Assembly: GCA_963934015.1 (NCBI GenBank)
Contig: CAWVWT010000010.1
Location: 1-59,598 of the forward strand
Length of the DNA stretch: 59,598 bases
Origin: MGIIb-P sp963934015
Lineage (GTDB): Archaea; Thermoplasmatota; Poseidoniia; Poseidoniales; Thalassarchaeaceae
Direction of reading: 5' to 3'
Below are positions 33,527 to 43,079 of the stretch, piece after piece. The notes below the pieces were generated by a model. It was not told where the DNA came from. It ran no database searches and was given only the letters and a program-made list of their open reading frames with translations. Made by a program: the position numbers and the translations under genes. The stretch's first letter is position 1; the number at the start of each line of letters is the position of its first letter.

Positions 33527-34384
33527 ATGGGCGAGAAGATACCTCTACCCCTGAAGAAAGGCTTTGGCGCCACCGACCGCGTCGATGCTTGGTGGAAAGG
33601 GCCCAGCGCCATGGCCTTCTATCTAGGCTTCATGGTCGTGTACGCGACTTGGCGCGGATTCATGGAAGCGGACTTCTGGATTTTCTCTGAATTTGGTCGA
33701 TCAGTTGGTGAACAGACCATGGCTATCGAAAGCAATGGTAGCCATGTATTGAGTCCATTGTTCAGCCCACTCATCATCCCCGATGAACATAGTTGGATGC
33801 CTGAAGCGGTGTGGTGGCTATCTCCAGCTATGTTTATTCTCATATTCCCTGCTGGATTTCGGGGCACTTGCTACTACTATCGAAAGGCGTACTATCGTGC
33901 TTTTTTCCAACACCCCACGGCATGTGCAGTCAGTAAGCCTTGGAATTCCTACAAAGGTGAGACTGGCCTACTCATCGTCCAAAATTTGCATCGCTACTTC
34001 ATGTATGCTGCCCTAGCCTATCTGCCAATCTTGTCGTACGATGTTTGGCTGTCCATCAATTTCCATGACCCTGTTACTCATGCACACTCTTACGGTATTT
34101 CTGTAGGAAGTCTTGTTTTGTTACTCAATGTAATCATGCTAACAGGATACACACTCGGTTGCCATGCTTTCCGGCACATCGTTGGAGGTGGGGCCAATGA
34201 TTGGACCTCTTCAGGCATGGCGCGCCTCAAGTACAAACTGTGGAAGTTTAGCACCAAACTCAATGAACATCACAAAGATTGGGCACTCTATTCATTGTTC
34301 GTCGTTATGTTTGCAGACTTCTACGTCTATGCTTGCACAGATCCGATGTTTGGTTGGACTGATTATGTATTGTGGGGTGGCTGA
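33527..34384 (+). CDS. sdhC: Succinate dehydrogenase membrane anchor / cytochrome b subunit
   Basis: The product is 285 residues from the ATG at 33527, which follows GGGAG; an upstream ATG at 33485 would add 14 residues. It has about five hydrophobic segments (for example 'MAFYLGFMVVYATWRGF', 'WWLSPAMFILIFPAGFRGTCYYY', 'YFMYAALAYLPILSYDVW', 'GISVGSLVLLLNVIMLTGY', 'LYSLFVVMFADFYVYACTD') and several His for haem b. The single large anchor replaces separate SdhC and SdhD, as in five-helix type quinone-reducing enzymes. It is followed by sdhA after 1 nt and forms the sdhCAB operon linking the TCA cycle to the quinone pool. Confidence 0.85.
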   Translation: MGEKIPLPLKKGFGATDRVDAWWKGPSAMAFYLGFMVVYATWRGFMEADFWIFSEFGRSVGEQTMAIESNGSHVLSPLFSPLIIPDEHSWMPEAVWWLSPAMFILIFPAGFRGTCYYYRKAYYRAFFQHPTACAVSKPWNSYKGETGLLIVQNLHRYFMYAALAYLPILSYDVWLSINFHDPVTHAHSYGISVGSLVLLLNVIMLTGYTLGCHAFRHIVGGGANDWTSSGMARLKYKLWKFSTKLNEHHKDWALYSLFVVMFADFYVYACTDPMFGWTDYVLWGG

Positions 34385-34385
34385 G

Positions 34386-36218
34386 ATGACTGAAGATTAC
34401 ACGATACACGAGTATGATGTAGTCATTATCGGAGCAGGTGGTGCAGGTTTACGTGCAGCAATCGAAGCGACACGAGAAGGCGCATCTGTCGCTGTCATTT
34501 GCAAGTCAATGCTCGGCAAGGCACACACTGTCATGGCCGAAGGTGGGGCAGCAGCAGCTCTAGCCAACAAAGATCCACGTGACTCTTGGCAAACCCATTT
34601 TCGGGACACTATGAAAGGTGGAAAATATCTCAATGATTGGCGCATGGCTGAAATTCATGCAAAAGAAAGTCCAGATCGAATTCGAGAACTTGAACAGTGG
34701 GGCGCTATCTTTGACCGAACTCCTGAGGGCCTCACAAATCAGCGAAACTTTGGTGGACATACCTACCCGCGCTTGGCCCACATCGGGGATGCTACTGGTT
34801 TGGAATTGATTCGGACACTGCAAGAACGAGGGATTCACACCGGCATGGAGGTATTCATGGAATACACAGTTCGTCATATCTTCAAGAGTGATGGTCGGGT
34901 ATCCGGGTGTTTTGCATACAATCGTGTCGATGGTTCATTGCATGTTTTCAAGGCCAAGACCACAATCCTTGCAACCGGTGGAATTACCCGCTGCTGGGCG
35001 GTTTGTTCGGGTTCTTGGGAATATACAGGTGAAGGGCACGCTCTGGCATACTGGGTTGGTGCGGAGATGGGCGACATGGAGTTTGTCCAATTCCACCCAA
35101 CCGGAATGATTTGGCCACCCAGTGTTCGCGGTATCCTCGTAACAGAAGGTGTTCGAGGTGAGGGGGGTATGCTCACCAATTCAGAGGGTGAACGGTTCAT
35201 GTTCAACTATGTCCCCGAAATGTACCGGGACGAATTCGCTGATACCAAAGCAGAAGCAATGGATTGGGTCAATTCGATTGTCGCTGATGAAACACCGACA
35301 GCGCGTAGGCCACCTGAATTACTAACACGCGACGTCGTTGCAAAGGCCATCAATTCTGAAAGAGAAGCGGGGCGAGCGAGCGAGCATGGTGGTGCTTATC
35401 TCGACATCTCGTGGCGACCTGAAGAGCAGGTCAAGAAGAAGTTACCCGGTATGTATCATCAATTCATGGAATTAGCTGCAGTTGATATTACCAAGGAGCC
35501 AATGGAAGTCGGACCAACCGCTCACTACGTCATGGGTGGCGTCAAGGTCGACCCTGTCACACAGGAATCCACTGTACCCGGTTTGTATGCTGCTGGTGAA
35601 GCAGCCACAGGTCTACATGGTGCCAACCGCCTTGGTGGAAATTCACTGTCTGACCTCATCACTTTTGGAAAACGGGCCGGACAGCATGCCGCTGAAACAG
35701 CAGCAGGTATCGAGAGTTATGCCGACATCGATGCAACCGAGATTGCTCGTGTGATTTCGGAAACACTTGCTCCTTTATCGCGTGAAGGTGGGGAAAATCC
35801 TGCCAAGGTGGTTGAAGACTTACGCGACATGATGCAGGAGAAGGTCGGTATCATTCGACAAGGAAATCAATTGCAGGAAGCCCTCGTAGATTTGGAATCC
35901 TTCCGTGTTCGAGAAGCATCAACCTCGCCAGGAGGTACTCGAATCTACAATCCTGGCTGGCACCAAGCATTGGAAATTGGAGCCATGATTGACATCAGTA
36001 AGATGTGCGCATTGGCTGCCTTGGCCAGAGAGGAGAGTCGCGGTGGGCACACGCGTTTGGATTTCCCAACACCTGACCATTCCCATTGGGGTAAAATCAA
36101 CAGTGTCATCACAATGGAAGCATCTGGGGAAATGGTGTTGAACCACGTGAAGTATCCACCTATTCCTGATAATTTGAAAGGCTTGCTGGATGCAGATGAT
36201 CTACATGAGGGGGAATGA
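34386..36218 (+). CDS. sdhA: Succinate dehydrogenase flavoprotein subunit
   Basis: The product is 610 residues from the ATG at 34386. The FAD-binding start is 'YDVVIIGAGGAGLRAAIEA'. The His for covalent FAD is in 'KAHTVMAEGGAAAAL'. The active-site region 'FVQFHPTGM' and 'TEGVRGEGGMLTN' and the C-terminal 'GEAATGLHGANRLGGNSLSDL' are intact. It oxidises succinate to fumarate, or the reverse, on the cytoplasmic face, passing electrons to SdhB. It overlaps sdhB by ATGA. The upstream in-frame codons run through the sdhC coding sequence and are not used. Confidence 0.96.
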   Translation: MTEDYTIHEYDVVIIGAGGAGLRAAIEATREGASVAVICKSMLGKAHTVMAEGGAAAALANKDPRDSWQTHFRDTMKGGKYLNDWRMAEIHAKESPDRIRELEQWGAIFDRTPEGLTNQRNFGGHTYPRLAHIGDATGLELIRTLQERGIHTGMEVFMEYTVRHIFKSDGRVSGCFAYNRVDGSLHVFKAKTTILATGGITRCWAVCSGSWEYTGEGHALAYWVGAEMGDMEFVQFHPTGMIWPPSVRGILVTEGVRGEGGMLTNSEGERFMFNYVPEMYRDEFADTKAEAMDWVNSIVADETPTARRPPELLTRDVVAKAINSEREAGRASEHGGAYLDISWRPEEQVKKKLPGMYHQFMELAAVDITKEPMEVGPTAHYVMGGVKVDPVTQESTVPGLYAAGEAATGLHGANRLGGNSLSDLITFGKRAGQHAAETAAGIESYADIDATEIARVISETLAPLSREGGENPAKVVEDLRDMMQEKVGIIRQGNQLQEALVDLESFRVREASTSPGGTRIYNPGWHQALEIGAMIDISKMCALAALAREESRGGHTRLDFPTPDHSHWGKINSVITMEASGEMVLNHVKYPPIPDNLKGLLDADDLHEGE

Positions 36219-36985
36219 GCATGACTGAAGATGTAACCTTCCGAGTTTTCCGCGGTGAGCCTGATGAAGAAGGGGTACCCACGGGGGAGATGGTGGATTA
36301 CACCGTTGAAATGGATGAGGGCATGGTTGTACTCGATGTCATCCATCGAATCCAAGCTGAACACGCTCCGGATATGGCATGCCGATGGAATTGCAAGGCT
36401 GGAAAGTGCGGCTCTTGTAGTGCAGAGGTTAACGGGAAGCCTCGATTGATGTGTATGACTCGAATGGAAGACATCATGGAAGAAACGCCAGAGGAAACCC
36501 CTGTGGTTGTCAAACCGATGCAAGCTTTCCCCCTCACAAAAGATCTGGTAACGGATTTACAATGGGCCTATGATCTCAACAAAAAAATCCCGCGGCTCAA
36601 AGGTCCCGAAGAAATGGATTGGAAGTTTGATCAAGTTGAAGCAGATAGAATTCAAGAATTCCGTTCCTGTATCGAATGTATGCTTTGTGTGAATACTTGT
36701 CACGTCATGAGGGAACATCAAATGTTCGAAGAATTTGCTGGGCCACGTTTCTTTGTTCGTTTGGCAAACCTCGAGATGCACCCTAAGGATGAGGATAATC
36801 GTCTTGAGATGATCAAGGATGATTTCGGATTGGGTTACTGCAATATTACTCGATGTTGCACTGAAGTTTGCCCAGCTGGGATCAACATCACAGACAATGC
36901 AATTATTCCACTGAAGGAAAGAGTCGTTACAGAATATTACGATCCAATTACAATCGTTGCAAAAAAGCTTGGTCTTCGAAATTAA
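36215..36985 (+). CDS. sdhB: Succinate dehydrogenase iron-sulfur subunit
   Basis: The 256-residue protein has an N-terminal plant-type ferredoxin domain with the [2Fe-2S] ligands in 'CRWNCKAGKCGSCSAEVNG' and a more distal Cys. The C-terminal helical domain has 'CIECMLCVNTC' and 'CNITRCCTEVCPAG' for the [4Fe-4S] and [3Fe-4S] clusters. It transfers electrons from SdhA to the membrane anchor. The start may be the ATG at 36215 (overlapping the sdhA stop) or the one at 36221. It is the last gene of sdhCAB. Confidence 0.96.
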   Translation: MSMTEDVTFRVFRGEPDEEGVPTGEMVDYTVEMDEGMVVLDVIHRIQAEHAPDMACRWNCKAGKCGSCSAEVNGKPRLMCMTRMEDIMEETPEETPVVVKPMQAFPLTKDLVTDLQWAYDLNKKIPRLKGPEEMDWKFDQVEADRIQEFRSCIECMLCVNTCHVMREHQMFEEFAGPRFFVRLANLEMHPKDEDNRLEMIKDDFGLGYCNITRCCTEVCPAGINITDNAIIPLKERVVTEYYDPITIVAKKLGLRN

Positions 36986-37013
36986 CTCATCGTTAATTGA
37001 ATAATAATTGAAT

Positions 37014-37052
37014 TAAAAAAAGCCCGTCGGAGGCACAAAAGCGCCTCCGACG
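37014..37052 (-). terminator. Hairpin terminator between sdhB and the MC1 gene
   Basis: CGTCGGAGGC (37025-37034) and GCCTCCGACG (37043-37052) make a perfect 10-bp stem with an 8-nt loop. On the minus strand it is followed at once by a run of about seven T, so it fits the end of the MC1 transcript. It may also help stop sdhCAB from the other side. Confidence 0.75.
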
Positions 37053-37101
37053 AGCTTGTGTGTTATCTTGTGTTTACCGTATCAGATTCTTTCGTTTCTA
37101 A

Positions 37102-37371
37102 TCACAGGTGGTCCACTCGTTGCTTCTTGACGTTGGCCTTCTTGATCTGGCCTTTCGCCTTCAGCCACGACGGCGCGGACGCCGGCGGGGTCACCATTTC
37201 GGTCCAGCCTTTGAAGACGTGGACACGCTTGGTCCCACGTTCTCTCAGGTTGATGTCTGTTGCGCCACGAGTGGCTGCCTTCAAAGCCGCGCCACGAGGC
37301 TGGCGGCTTGCGAAGACCTGGCTTGTGTCTTTCCCGTTCTTCATTAGAACGAAGTATTTCTTTTCTCCCAT
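37102..37371 (-). CDS. Chromatin protein MC1
   Basis: The 89-residue protein matches methanogen chromosomal protein MC1: 'NFVLM/YFVLMKNGK' start, 'FASRQPRGAALKAATRG', 'LRERGTKRVHVFKGW', and the basic Pro/Ala arm before 'KGQIKKANVKKQRV'. MC1 is a monomeric, DNA-bending architectural protein that compacts archaeal chromosomes. The ATG at 37371 is preceded by GAGGTGA at the correct distance. A TATA-like GCAGTATAGCG lies ~60 bp upstream. The isolated position with its own terminator and long upstream region suggests strong independent expression. It is slightly shorter than the methanogen proteins in the loop before 'RERGT'. Confidence 0.94.
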   Translation of the reverse strand: MGEKKYFVLMKNGKDTSQVFASRQPRGAALKAATRGATDINLRERGTKRVHVFKGWTEMVTPPASAPSWLKAKGQIKKANVKKQRVDHL

Positions 37372-37429
37372 AGAGTTCACCTCTGGTTCTGACGCTCTTC
37401 AGGACCACCTTAAGCCTTACTCCACCTAA

Positions 37430-37831
37430 ACGCTATACTGCGCCCCAAAGAGGGGTATTTCTAATTTTTCGACAATATATCGGAAGTTGGGCGCAGGGTC
37501 CCGATAGTGTAGATTTACATGCGAATAATTCAAATTTTGATACCTAACAATAAGGTGATTAGCAGTACAGCGATTCACGGAAATCTACCCTTAGGTCGAT
37601 TACAGATCATAAGTTATGAAATCGTTGAATAAACTGTAGATGTGGGAGGGTGATATTGCAAGAAATCACCACAAACACATCAAGAATTCAGGTATACCAC
37701 CAGATTGACAATACGATGTATTCTTACATTCAGTTCAGGTTTCGGTTGATAATTCAAAAATTTTATTGATTTCTGCAGGAAAAGATATGTTTTGGGATAT
37801 ATTGGAAAACACTAATCAATAATTAATCCAT
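37430..37831. other. AT-rich 400-bp intergenic region
   Basis: This stretch lies upstream of the MC1 gene and downstream of the 1715-residue protein gene (both minus). I see no convincing coding frame or tRNA. A weak inverted repeat, CCCC-AAAGA-GGGG (37444-37456), lies upstream of the MC1 TATA-like sequence. An untranslated RNA cannot be excluded. Confidence 0.4.
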
Positions 37832-40800
37832 TTATTCTTCTTCCTGTATGTTCTTTTCGGGACCTTGTATTTCCGACTCTTCACGGTAAGAATCTATCTG
37901 CACTTGCGTCCAACCAGCCTTGAGTAAATCGGCGTCACTCCATTCTTCAGATACGATCGCTTGTAATCCTGCCATCTCTGCTAAAATTTCATTTGAAGTG
38001 TCTTGATCACTCATCGCCCAAACATCATCAGGTAATTCATCATCTTCCACTATCTGTAGATCTTCACGGCGACCCATCAGAATTACTGTAATGGAAACAA
38101 GCAGAATGAATGCAATCGAAATACCTGCAAGAACCACTGTTGAAGCCCCCCCCTCTTCACCCTGTTTGGATGTATTTTCACTGGTTACTGGTGCGATTGT
38201 TGCCTCGCGCGCGCGAATGAGAAATGATTCAGTTACAGAAAGTGAGGTTTCATCGAGACAAGCGAAATACAGTGTGTGGTTTGCTTCTGAATGTCCAGGG
38301 GGTGTCCATTCTTGGATCCACAACCCATCTTCTGATGGGTGAAATATCTGTGAAAATAATGTGATTTGATCCACATCTTTCAACAGAATTGAACATTCCA
38401 TATTTTCAATTCCATCTAGATCTGAAATCCCCACAATCAATGTTGTTGTATTTCCAGAAATGAATTCAATAGGCATAACGGAGAAATCCAATGATGGTAC
38501 TGAACCACGCAATTCAAAATTCAATGTTTCAGATAGACCTGTAATTCCATCGATATCTCTGAGATTCACGACCAATTCTACAGTTCCCAATGGCCAATCC
38601 AAGAGATATTCTGGATTGAGTTCCATTCGATAATATAGGGTATGTTGCCCAGTTCCAGGCGCACAGGGTGCAGGTGGAACCCCCGGTTCAAAGAAAATTG
38701 AACTAAATACATTAGACGGTGGACCGACAGTGCCCAATCGAATACCTGCGTGCTGTATGGGTCGCGCATCTGTAATTCCAACCCAAATATCTGTACCTTC
38801 GGCTCCCCGATTTATTGTATTCGCCAACATGTCATTCACACACAATGTGGGTGTCGAAATTTGAGGGGGGGTCAGGAACACGGGGTGGATCCAGGACCAT
38901 TCCATTCCCTCCCATAATCCACTGATAATGCGAATTGTAATCGATGCATCACCTGATTCAAGACCGGGTGGAGCGGTCACGATTTCCCCTTCAAATATTT
39001 GCGATCCTGCTCCTGGCCAATCGATACGTGCCTCAATAGAATAGATAGCATCGGGGTCATCTTCGTCAATGATGTGAATCTGTACGTGATCTTGAGCACC
39101 ATCAAGATAGGATTGACTATCAATCGTCAATTCTGCATTCGGTGCCAAATCGATAGGAGTCAGGTTACGATTTGACCATTGAACCCCGTCCACTTGAAGG
39201 GTGACTGAAACTGGTTCCAGTGAACCACCCGCACTCGGATTCCACGAACTCTGATAACATGTTTGACTTCCACTCGAACTTGATTGAGTAGGAGTTGCCA
39301 ATTGCAGTCCACTCACAAGAATCACTGGTATCTCAGTGACGTTATTATGGTCTATATCAATCACACAAGCCGTCATGGTGTGTGCCCTACCACGCACCCA
39401 ACCTGAATTGCCGTGAACAGGGGGGTCAATACCCAACCATGGCGCAAAGTCAGCTCCTTCGACATGTACTCCATACCAGGTTGCACTCGCATCCGTAATA
39501 TTGAATGCAGTATCCCAATATGTGTCCACACTCAAGTTCTGAAGATCATACACCCTCCAGTGTAAATCTACACTGTCGAAGGGTGCATCAACTGGTAGAG
39601 AAATAGCCGCTGTCCAAATTGAACCATCACCCTGTGAAGATGCTGTAATCGGGGTATAGGTTGAATTGTTGGAATTGTTGTAACGCCAAGAGAGTACAGC
39701 TCCTCCTGTACCAAAATCATCGCTCACTTCGACTCGACAAATTACAACGCCACCACGGGTGGCAGTGGTTGTTGAACAGGTCAATTCATCAATGATCGGG
39801 GGCGCATTGATTTCGATGTTTAGCAATGCAAGATTGTTGTCAACAATACGCTCGGGATTTGCTTCGGCTGGAATCCAACGGACAAGGAATTCCACAAATC
39901 CTGTTCGAACCGGTGTGATGCTAACCGGTAATATGAGGCGACTTCCAGCATCATTGCCACCTGGAATGGTCATTGAATGATTGGCCAAAAGGAGATTGTT
40001 CTGTCTATCACGAATTTCAAGAAATCCGTTCGCAATACCGGGGGCAAGATTCTCTAAGAGAATTTCAAGTGTCCCGTTTTCTCCAATTGACAATTGGTTT
40101 GGTGCACGTACTTCAGAGACATTGATGTCATGCAAGCGATCCCCATACGCGGCCATCTTTGGATCGCCTACCACCGTGCCCATCCAAGAGAGGTGGACAT
40201 TGGATGCAGCATAACATTCGGCCATCGTATATCCATTGCCATAGCAAGATAGAAGCAGTTCAGGATTGGATATTGCATCCAAATAAGGTTCGTAGACGTA
40301 ACCTTTGACACCTGATACACCATCGTCGAGTAAATCTGAAACTAAACTTTGCCCATAACTCGAGTTGAGTATGAATGTGCGACCGCCTGTACTCACTGCT
40401 GTTTCAGCAATACTTCCATCCAACCAAGTGAAATGCGGCCGAATTGGATACAGTTTCAATGTATCAAAGAAAATTGAGCCGTTGTATGTTCCATCCGTAA
40501 ATTCCGCAACTTGTCGAACAGCAAAACTAGAGGCTAGCGCATCTGGTTGGAAGCGAAGTTGTCGACTCTGCCAATCATCAGAAAATGCTCTGCCATCAGA
40601 TACATTCATCGAAAGAGATGCTCCATTGGCATCGTACGCTTCGACCTCCAACCACCAATCGCCTTCGACCCAACCCTCTCTCATCGAATACCCATCGAGC
40701 ACCCAAGCGTGCCCTTCGAGTTCAGTACCAATATCGAAAATTTGCTCGACATAAGTTACAGAATTACCGGTGGAATTGAAACTCGGACAAAGCCACACAA

Positions 40801-42979
40801 TTTCGTCATGGATGTCTTTAACTTCTTCACTTGTTAAGGATGCATCCCAGATCTGAACCTCATCGATGACACCTGTGAAATATGTGTTTCCAGCACGATT
40901 GACACCGAATTTGTAAATCTCTATACTGTTGATCGTACCATTGGGCACACTCTGATTGAGAATCTCAACACCATCGAGATAGAGTGTAGTATTGTCGTTC
41001 TCAAACGTGGCGACTAGGTGTTGCCAAACAGTGGAATCAACCGTTCCAAAACTGTACGAGTTGTTGTGATACAGTTCCCAATTTCCAGGATTCCCCCCTC
41101 CTGTTTGAATCTGGAATGAATCATCATCTCCAGCTATATCATTAACGGCGATTGCCGATGCATGTTGTGGTTGACCTGTATGGTTGGCCTGAACCCAGAG
41201 GCTGACGGTGAAATCAGTGACTGAATCTTCAACATCGATTCGTGCTTCATCATCAATCCCATCGAAGAAAGCACAATTGCCCAATACACAGGTGCGCCAT
41301 TGACTTCCATTGGTGCCTGTAAAATTAAGGTGGGCTGAACCGACTGAATCGTTTGCAATATCTCCACTACTTTCATCAAATTCCCAATGATGAATCAAAT
41401 CAGCTTCTCGAACTGGAAAACTGCTTCCACGAGTCAAAACATTGGTTGGAACTGTTTGTTTTGAGAGCCCAGGTCCTTCCCACTTAAGTTCCAAACCGGC
41501 ATACCCTCCGTGCTCAAAAAATTCAGTACGAAGTCTATGTTCTCCGGCTTCAAGCCAAACCGTACCGGAGCGCTCTTGCATCGCGTGGTGGCCTTGATTA
41601 TCAACAATTTCAATATCATCGATCCACAATTTTGAACCATCGTCACTTCGAAGGTAGAATGTCCAATTACCAGCGGCTGGGATATGAATAATACCACTAT
41701 GCCGCGCACTCCAGTATTCGAGGAATCGACTATCTAGCCCCGTCCAAACGTTTTGTGTTGATGGCCAATCGAGATTTGGTTCATGCCGGACAAAGTCGGG
41801 GTTTCGACCCGAAAGATTGACCATCGTACTGACGTTGTATGTGACACCATTATTATCGAAGTACTCAGCGAGTAGTCCGTTGGTTACCGCCGCATCACTG
41901 GCACCACAAGGGGCGTCGTCAAGGCGCCCTTCCATGGCCGCATTCCCATTTCTTTTGGTCTCTGTTTGACGGGCCCACCACCACTGTTCCCCTGGTGAAA
42001 GCGAGGGGGCCACTCCATCCCAATAACGAGAACCGGTTGGCCAACTACCATCTGATGTGTCATAACCGGAATTCGACAATTCATTATCTTCCCAAGAACC
42101 ATCATTACTGCCCCAAGCCGCATACATGGAGACATTGTCTAAATCCGTAACATAGGTGCTATTTTGATTGAAATGCACAGGGAATCCCATCTCAGACAAA
42201 GTTTGATTTGTTGTGTAAAGAAGGTCGTTCCACCATTTGTACCCTGAACTGTTTCGATTGGTAGCCAAATCTAGTACAGCCAATCCATGTTGCCCTAGAC
42301 TATTGTTGGCTTTGGCAATTAAACCCAATGCAGTTTGAACATCATAACCGGTCAGCCGAGTGACGAGATAGTATCCTTGTTCGTCCCGTTGAAATTGTTT
42401 CATATCATTGTCCGCTGCAAGGCCATAGTTTGAGTTGACATACCAATCAGCGAAAATTGAAGAAGCATATGGTCCATCGATTAGAGCCAACTCAGAGTCA
42501 AAGGATGCTCGTTCATTGGTGCCGCCATTGACCCGAAGAGGGGTGCCTTTGGTTGTGACCAGAACATTCAGTCCTGTCAGATTACGATCTGAAATCATTT
42601 GTGAGATTGGTTCAGCAAAATACGTTGTGAATTGATTTGAATTGATCGTTTCACCGGTTGGTGTACTTTCATTTGTCAACAGGAATACTCGCTCAGGGGG
42701 GATGTTTCGAGCAATGGCAAATGCGGTTCCAATCGTCTTGCTCACTTCGCTTTGATTGTTGATGATGACTGCAACATCGCTGTAATCAGCAAAAGATTGA
42801 TGTGAAAATGGCTCGAGTACTGCAACATCTCTAAATGGGGCCTCCCCCCAAGAGTTCACATGCCCTCCTACCTCCGCTGGAAGCGACACTGCGCCCCAAC
42901 TCTGTAGTAAGAGTAGGGTGACGAACGCGATTGCAATTCGGGAACGCACGACTTGCCACCTATGCCACGAACTTTTCAC
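37832..42979 (-). CDS. Giant secreted protein: TIGR03790-like, PA14, LamG-like domains, C-terminal anchor
   Basis: The 1715-residue protein has a GTG start, with signal peptide 'IAIAFVTLLLLQSWGAVSLPA' near residues 13-33. Residues ~50-330 match the TIGR03790 family ('DVAVIINNQSEVSKTIGTAFAIARNIPPERVFLL'). Residues ~370-510 are a PA14 domain ('NGLLAEYFDNNGVTY ... WTFYLRSDDGSKLWIDD'). Residues ~530-730 are a LamG/concanavalin-like fold ('HHWEFDESSGDIANDSVG', 'HLVATFENDNTTLYLDG'). TIGR03790-like sequence resumes near 860-950, then come CARDB/Ig-like repeats. A transmembrane helix (VVLAGISIAFILLVSITVILM) and a ~75-residue acidic cytoplasmic tail end it. The domains suggest glycan binding at the cell surface. 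A 17-bp inverted repeat lies 20 bp upstream of the start. Confidence 0.87.
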   Translation of the reverse strand: MKSSWHRWQVVRSRIAIAFVTLLLLQSWGAVSLPAEVGGHVNSWGEAPFRDVAVLEPFSHQSFADYSDVAVIINNQSEVSKTIGTAFAIARNIPPERVFLLTNESTPTGETINSNQFTTYFAEPISQMISDRNLTGLNVLVTTKGTPLRVNGGTNERASFDSELALIDGPYASSIFADWYVNSNYGLAADNDMKQFQRDEQGYYLVTRLTGYDVQTALGLIAKANNSLGQHGLAVLDLATNRNSSGYKWWNDLLYTTNQTLSEMGFPVHFNQNSTYVTDLDNVSMYAAWGSNDGSWEDNELSNSGYDTSDGSWPTGSRYWDGVAPSLSPGEQWWWARQTETKRNGNAAMEGRLDDAPCGASDAAVTNGLLAEYFDNNGVTYNVSTMVNLSGRNPDFVRHEPNLDWPSTQNVWTGLDSRFLEYWSARHSGIIHIPAAGNWTFYLRSDDGSKLWIDDIEIVDNQGHHAMQERSGTVWLEAGEHRLRTEFFEHGGYAGLELKWEGPGLSKQTVPTNVLTRGSSFPVREADLIHHWEFDESSGDIANDSVGSAHLNFTGTNGSQWRTCVLGNCAFFDGIDDEARIDVEDSVTDFTVSLWVQANHTGQPQHASAIAVNDIAGDDDSFQIQTGGGNPGNWELYHNNSYSFGTVDSTVWQHLVATFENDNTTLYLDGVEILNQSVPNGTINSIEIYKFGVNRAGNTYFTGVIDEVQIWDASLTSEEVKDIHDEIVWLCPSFNSTGNSVTYVEQIFDIGTELEGHAWVLDGYSMREGWVEGDWWLEVEAYDANGASLSMNVSDGRAFSDDWQSRQLRFQPDALASSFAVRQVAEFTDGTYNGSIFFDTLKLYPIRPHFTWLDGSIAETAVSTGGRTFILNSSYGQSLVSDLLDDGVSGVKGYVYEPYLDAISNPELLLSCYGNGYTMAECYAASNVHLSWMGTVVGDPKMAAYGDRLHDINVSEVRAPNQLSIGENGTLEILLENLAPGIANGFLEIRDRQNNLLLANHSMTIPGGNDAGSRLILPVSITPVRTGFVEFLVRWIPAEANPERIVDNNLALLNIEINAPPIIDELTCSTTTATRGGVVICRVEVSDDFGTGGAVLSWRYNNSNNSTYTPITASSQGDGSIWTAAISLPVDAPFDSVDLHWRVYDLQNLSVDTYWDTAFNITDASATWYGVHVEGADFAPWLGIDPPVHGNSGWVRGRAHTMTACVIDIDHNNVTEIPVILVSGLQLATPTQSSSSGSQTCYQSSWNPSAGGSLEPVSVTLQVDGVQWSNRNLTPIDLAPNAELTIDSQSYLDGAQDHVQIHIIDEDDPDAIYSIEARIDWPGAGSQIFEGEIVTAPPGLESGDASITIRIISGLWEGMEWSWIHPVFLTPPQISTPTLCVNDMLANTINRGAEGTDIWVGITDARPIQHAGIRLGTVGPPSNVFSSIFFEPGVPPAPCAPGTGQHTLYYRMELNPEYLLDWPLGTVELVVNLRDIDGITGLSETLNFELRGSVPSLDFSVMPIEFISGNTTTLIVGISDLDGIENMECSILLKDVDQITLFSQIFHPSEDGLWIQEWTPPGHSEANHTLYFACLDETSLSVTESFLIRAREATIAPVTSENTSKQGEEGGASTVVLAGISIAFILLVSITVILMGRREDLQIVEDDELPDDVWAMSDQDTSNEILAEMAGLQAIVSEEWSDADLLKAGWTQVQIDSYREESEIQGPEKNIQEEE

Positions 42980-42999
42980 GATGTCGGCATCATGACAAG

Positions 43000-43016
43000 C
43001 GGCACCATAGGTGCCG
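43000..43016 (-). promoter_or_regulatory. 17-bp inverted repeat CGGCACC-ATA-GGTGCCG at a divergent promoter
   Basis: Perfect 7-bp arms with a TAT centre on the minus strand. A minus-strand TATA-like CTTTATGCC (43046-43054) lies about 30 bp upstream, so the giant-protein mRNA would begin at or just before this hairpin. On the plus strand the overlapping GCATAAAGC would be the macro-domain gene's TATA, about 28 bp before its ATG. Confidence 0.5.
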
Positions 43017-43079
43017 TATACAAAAAATCACACGTAATTGGCGATGGGCATAAAGCCCACCGCCCCCCCCTGTCGATGT

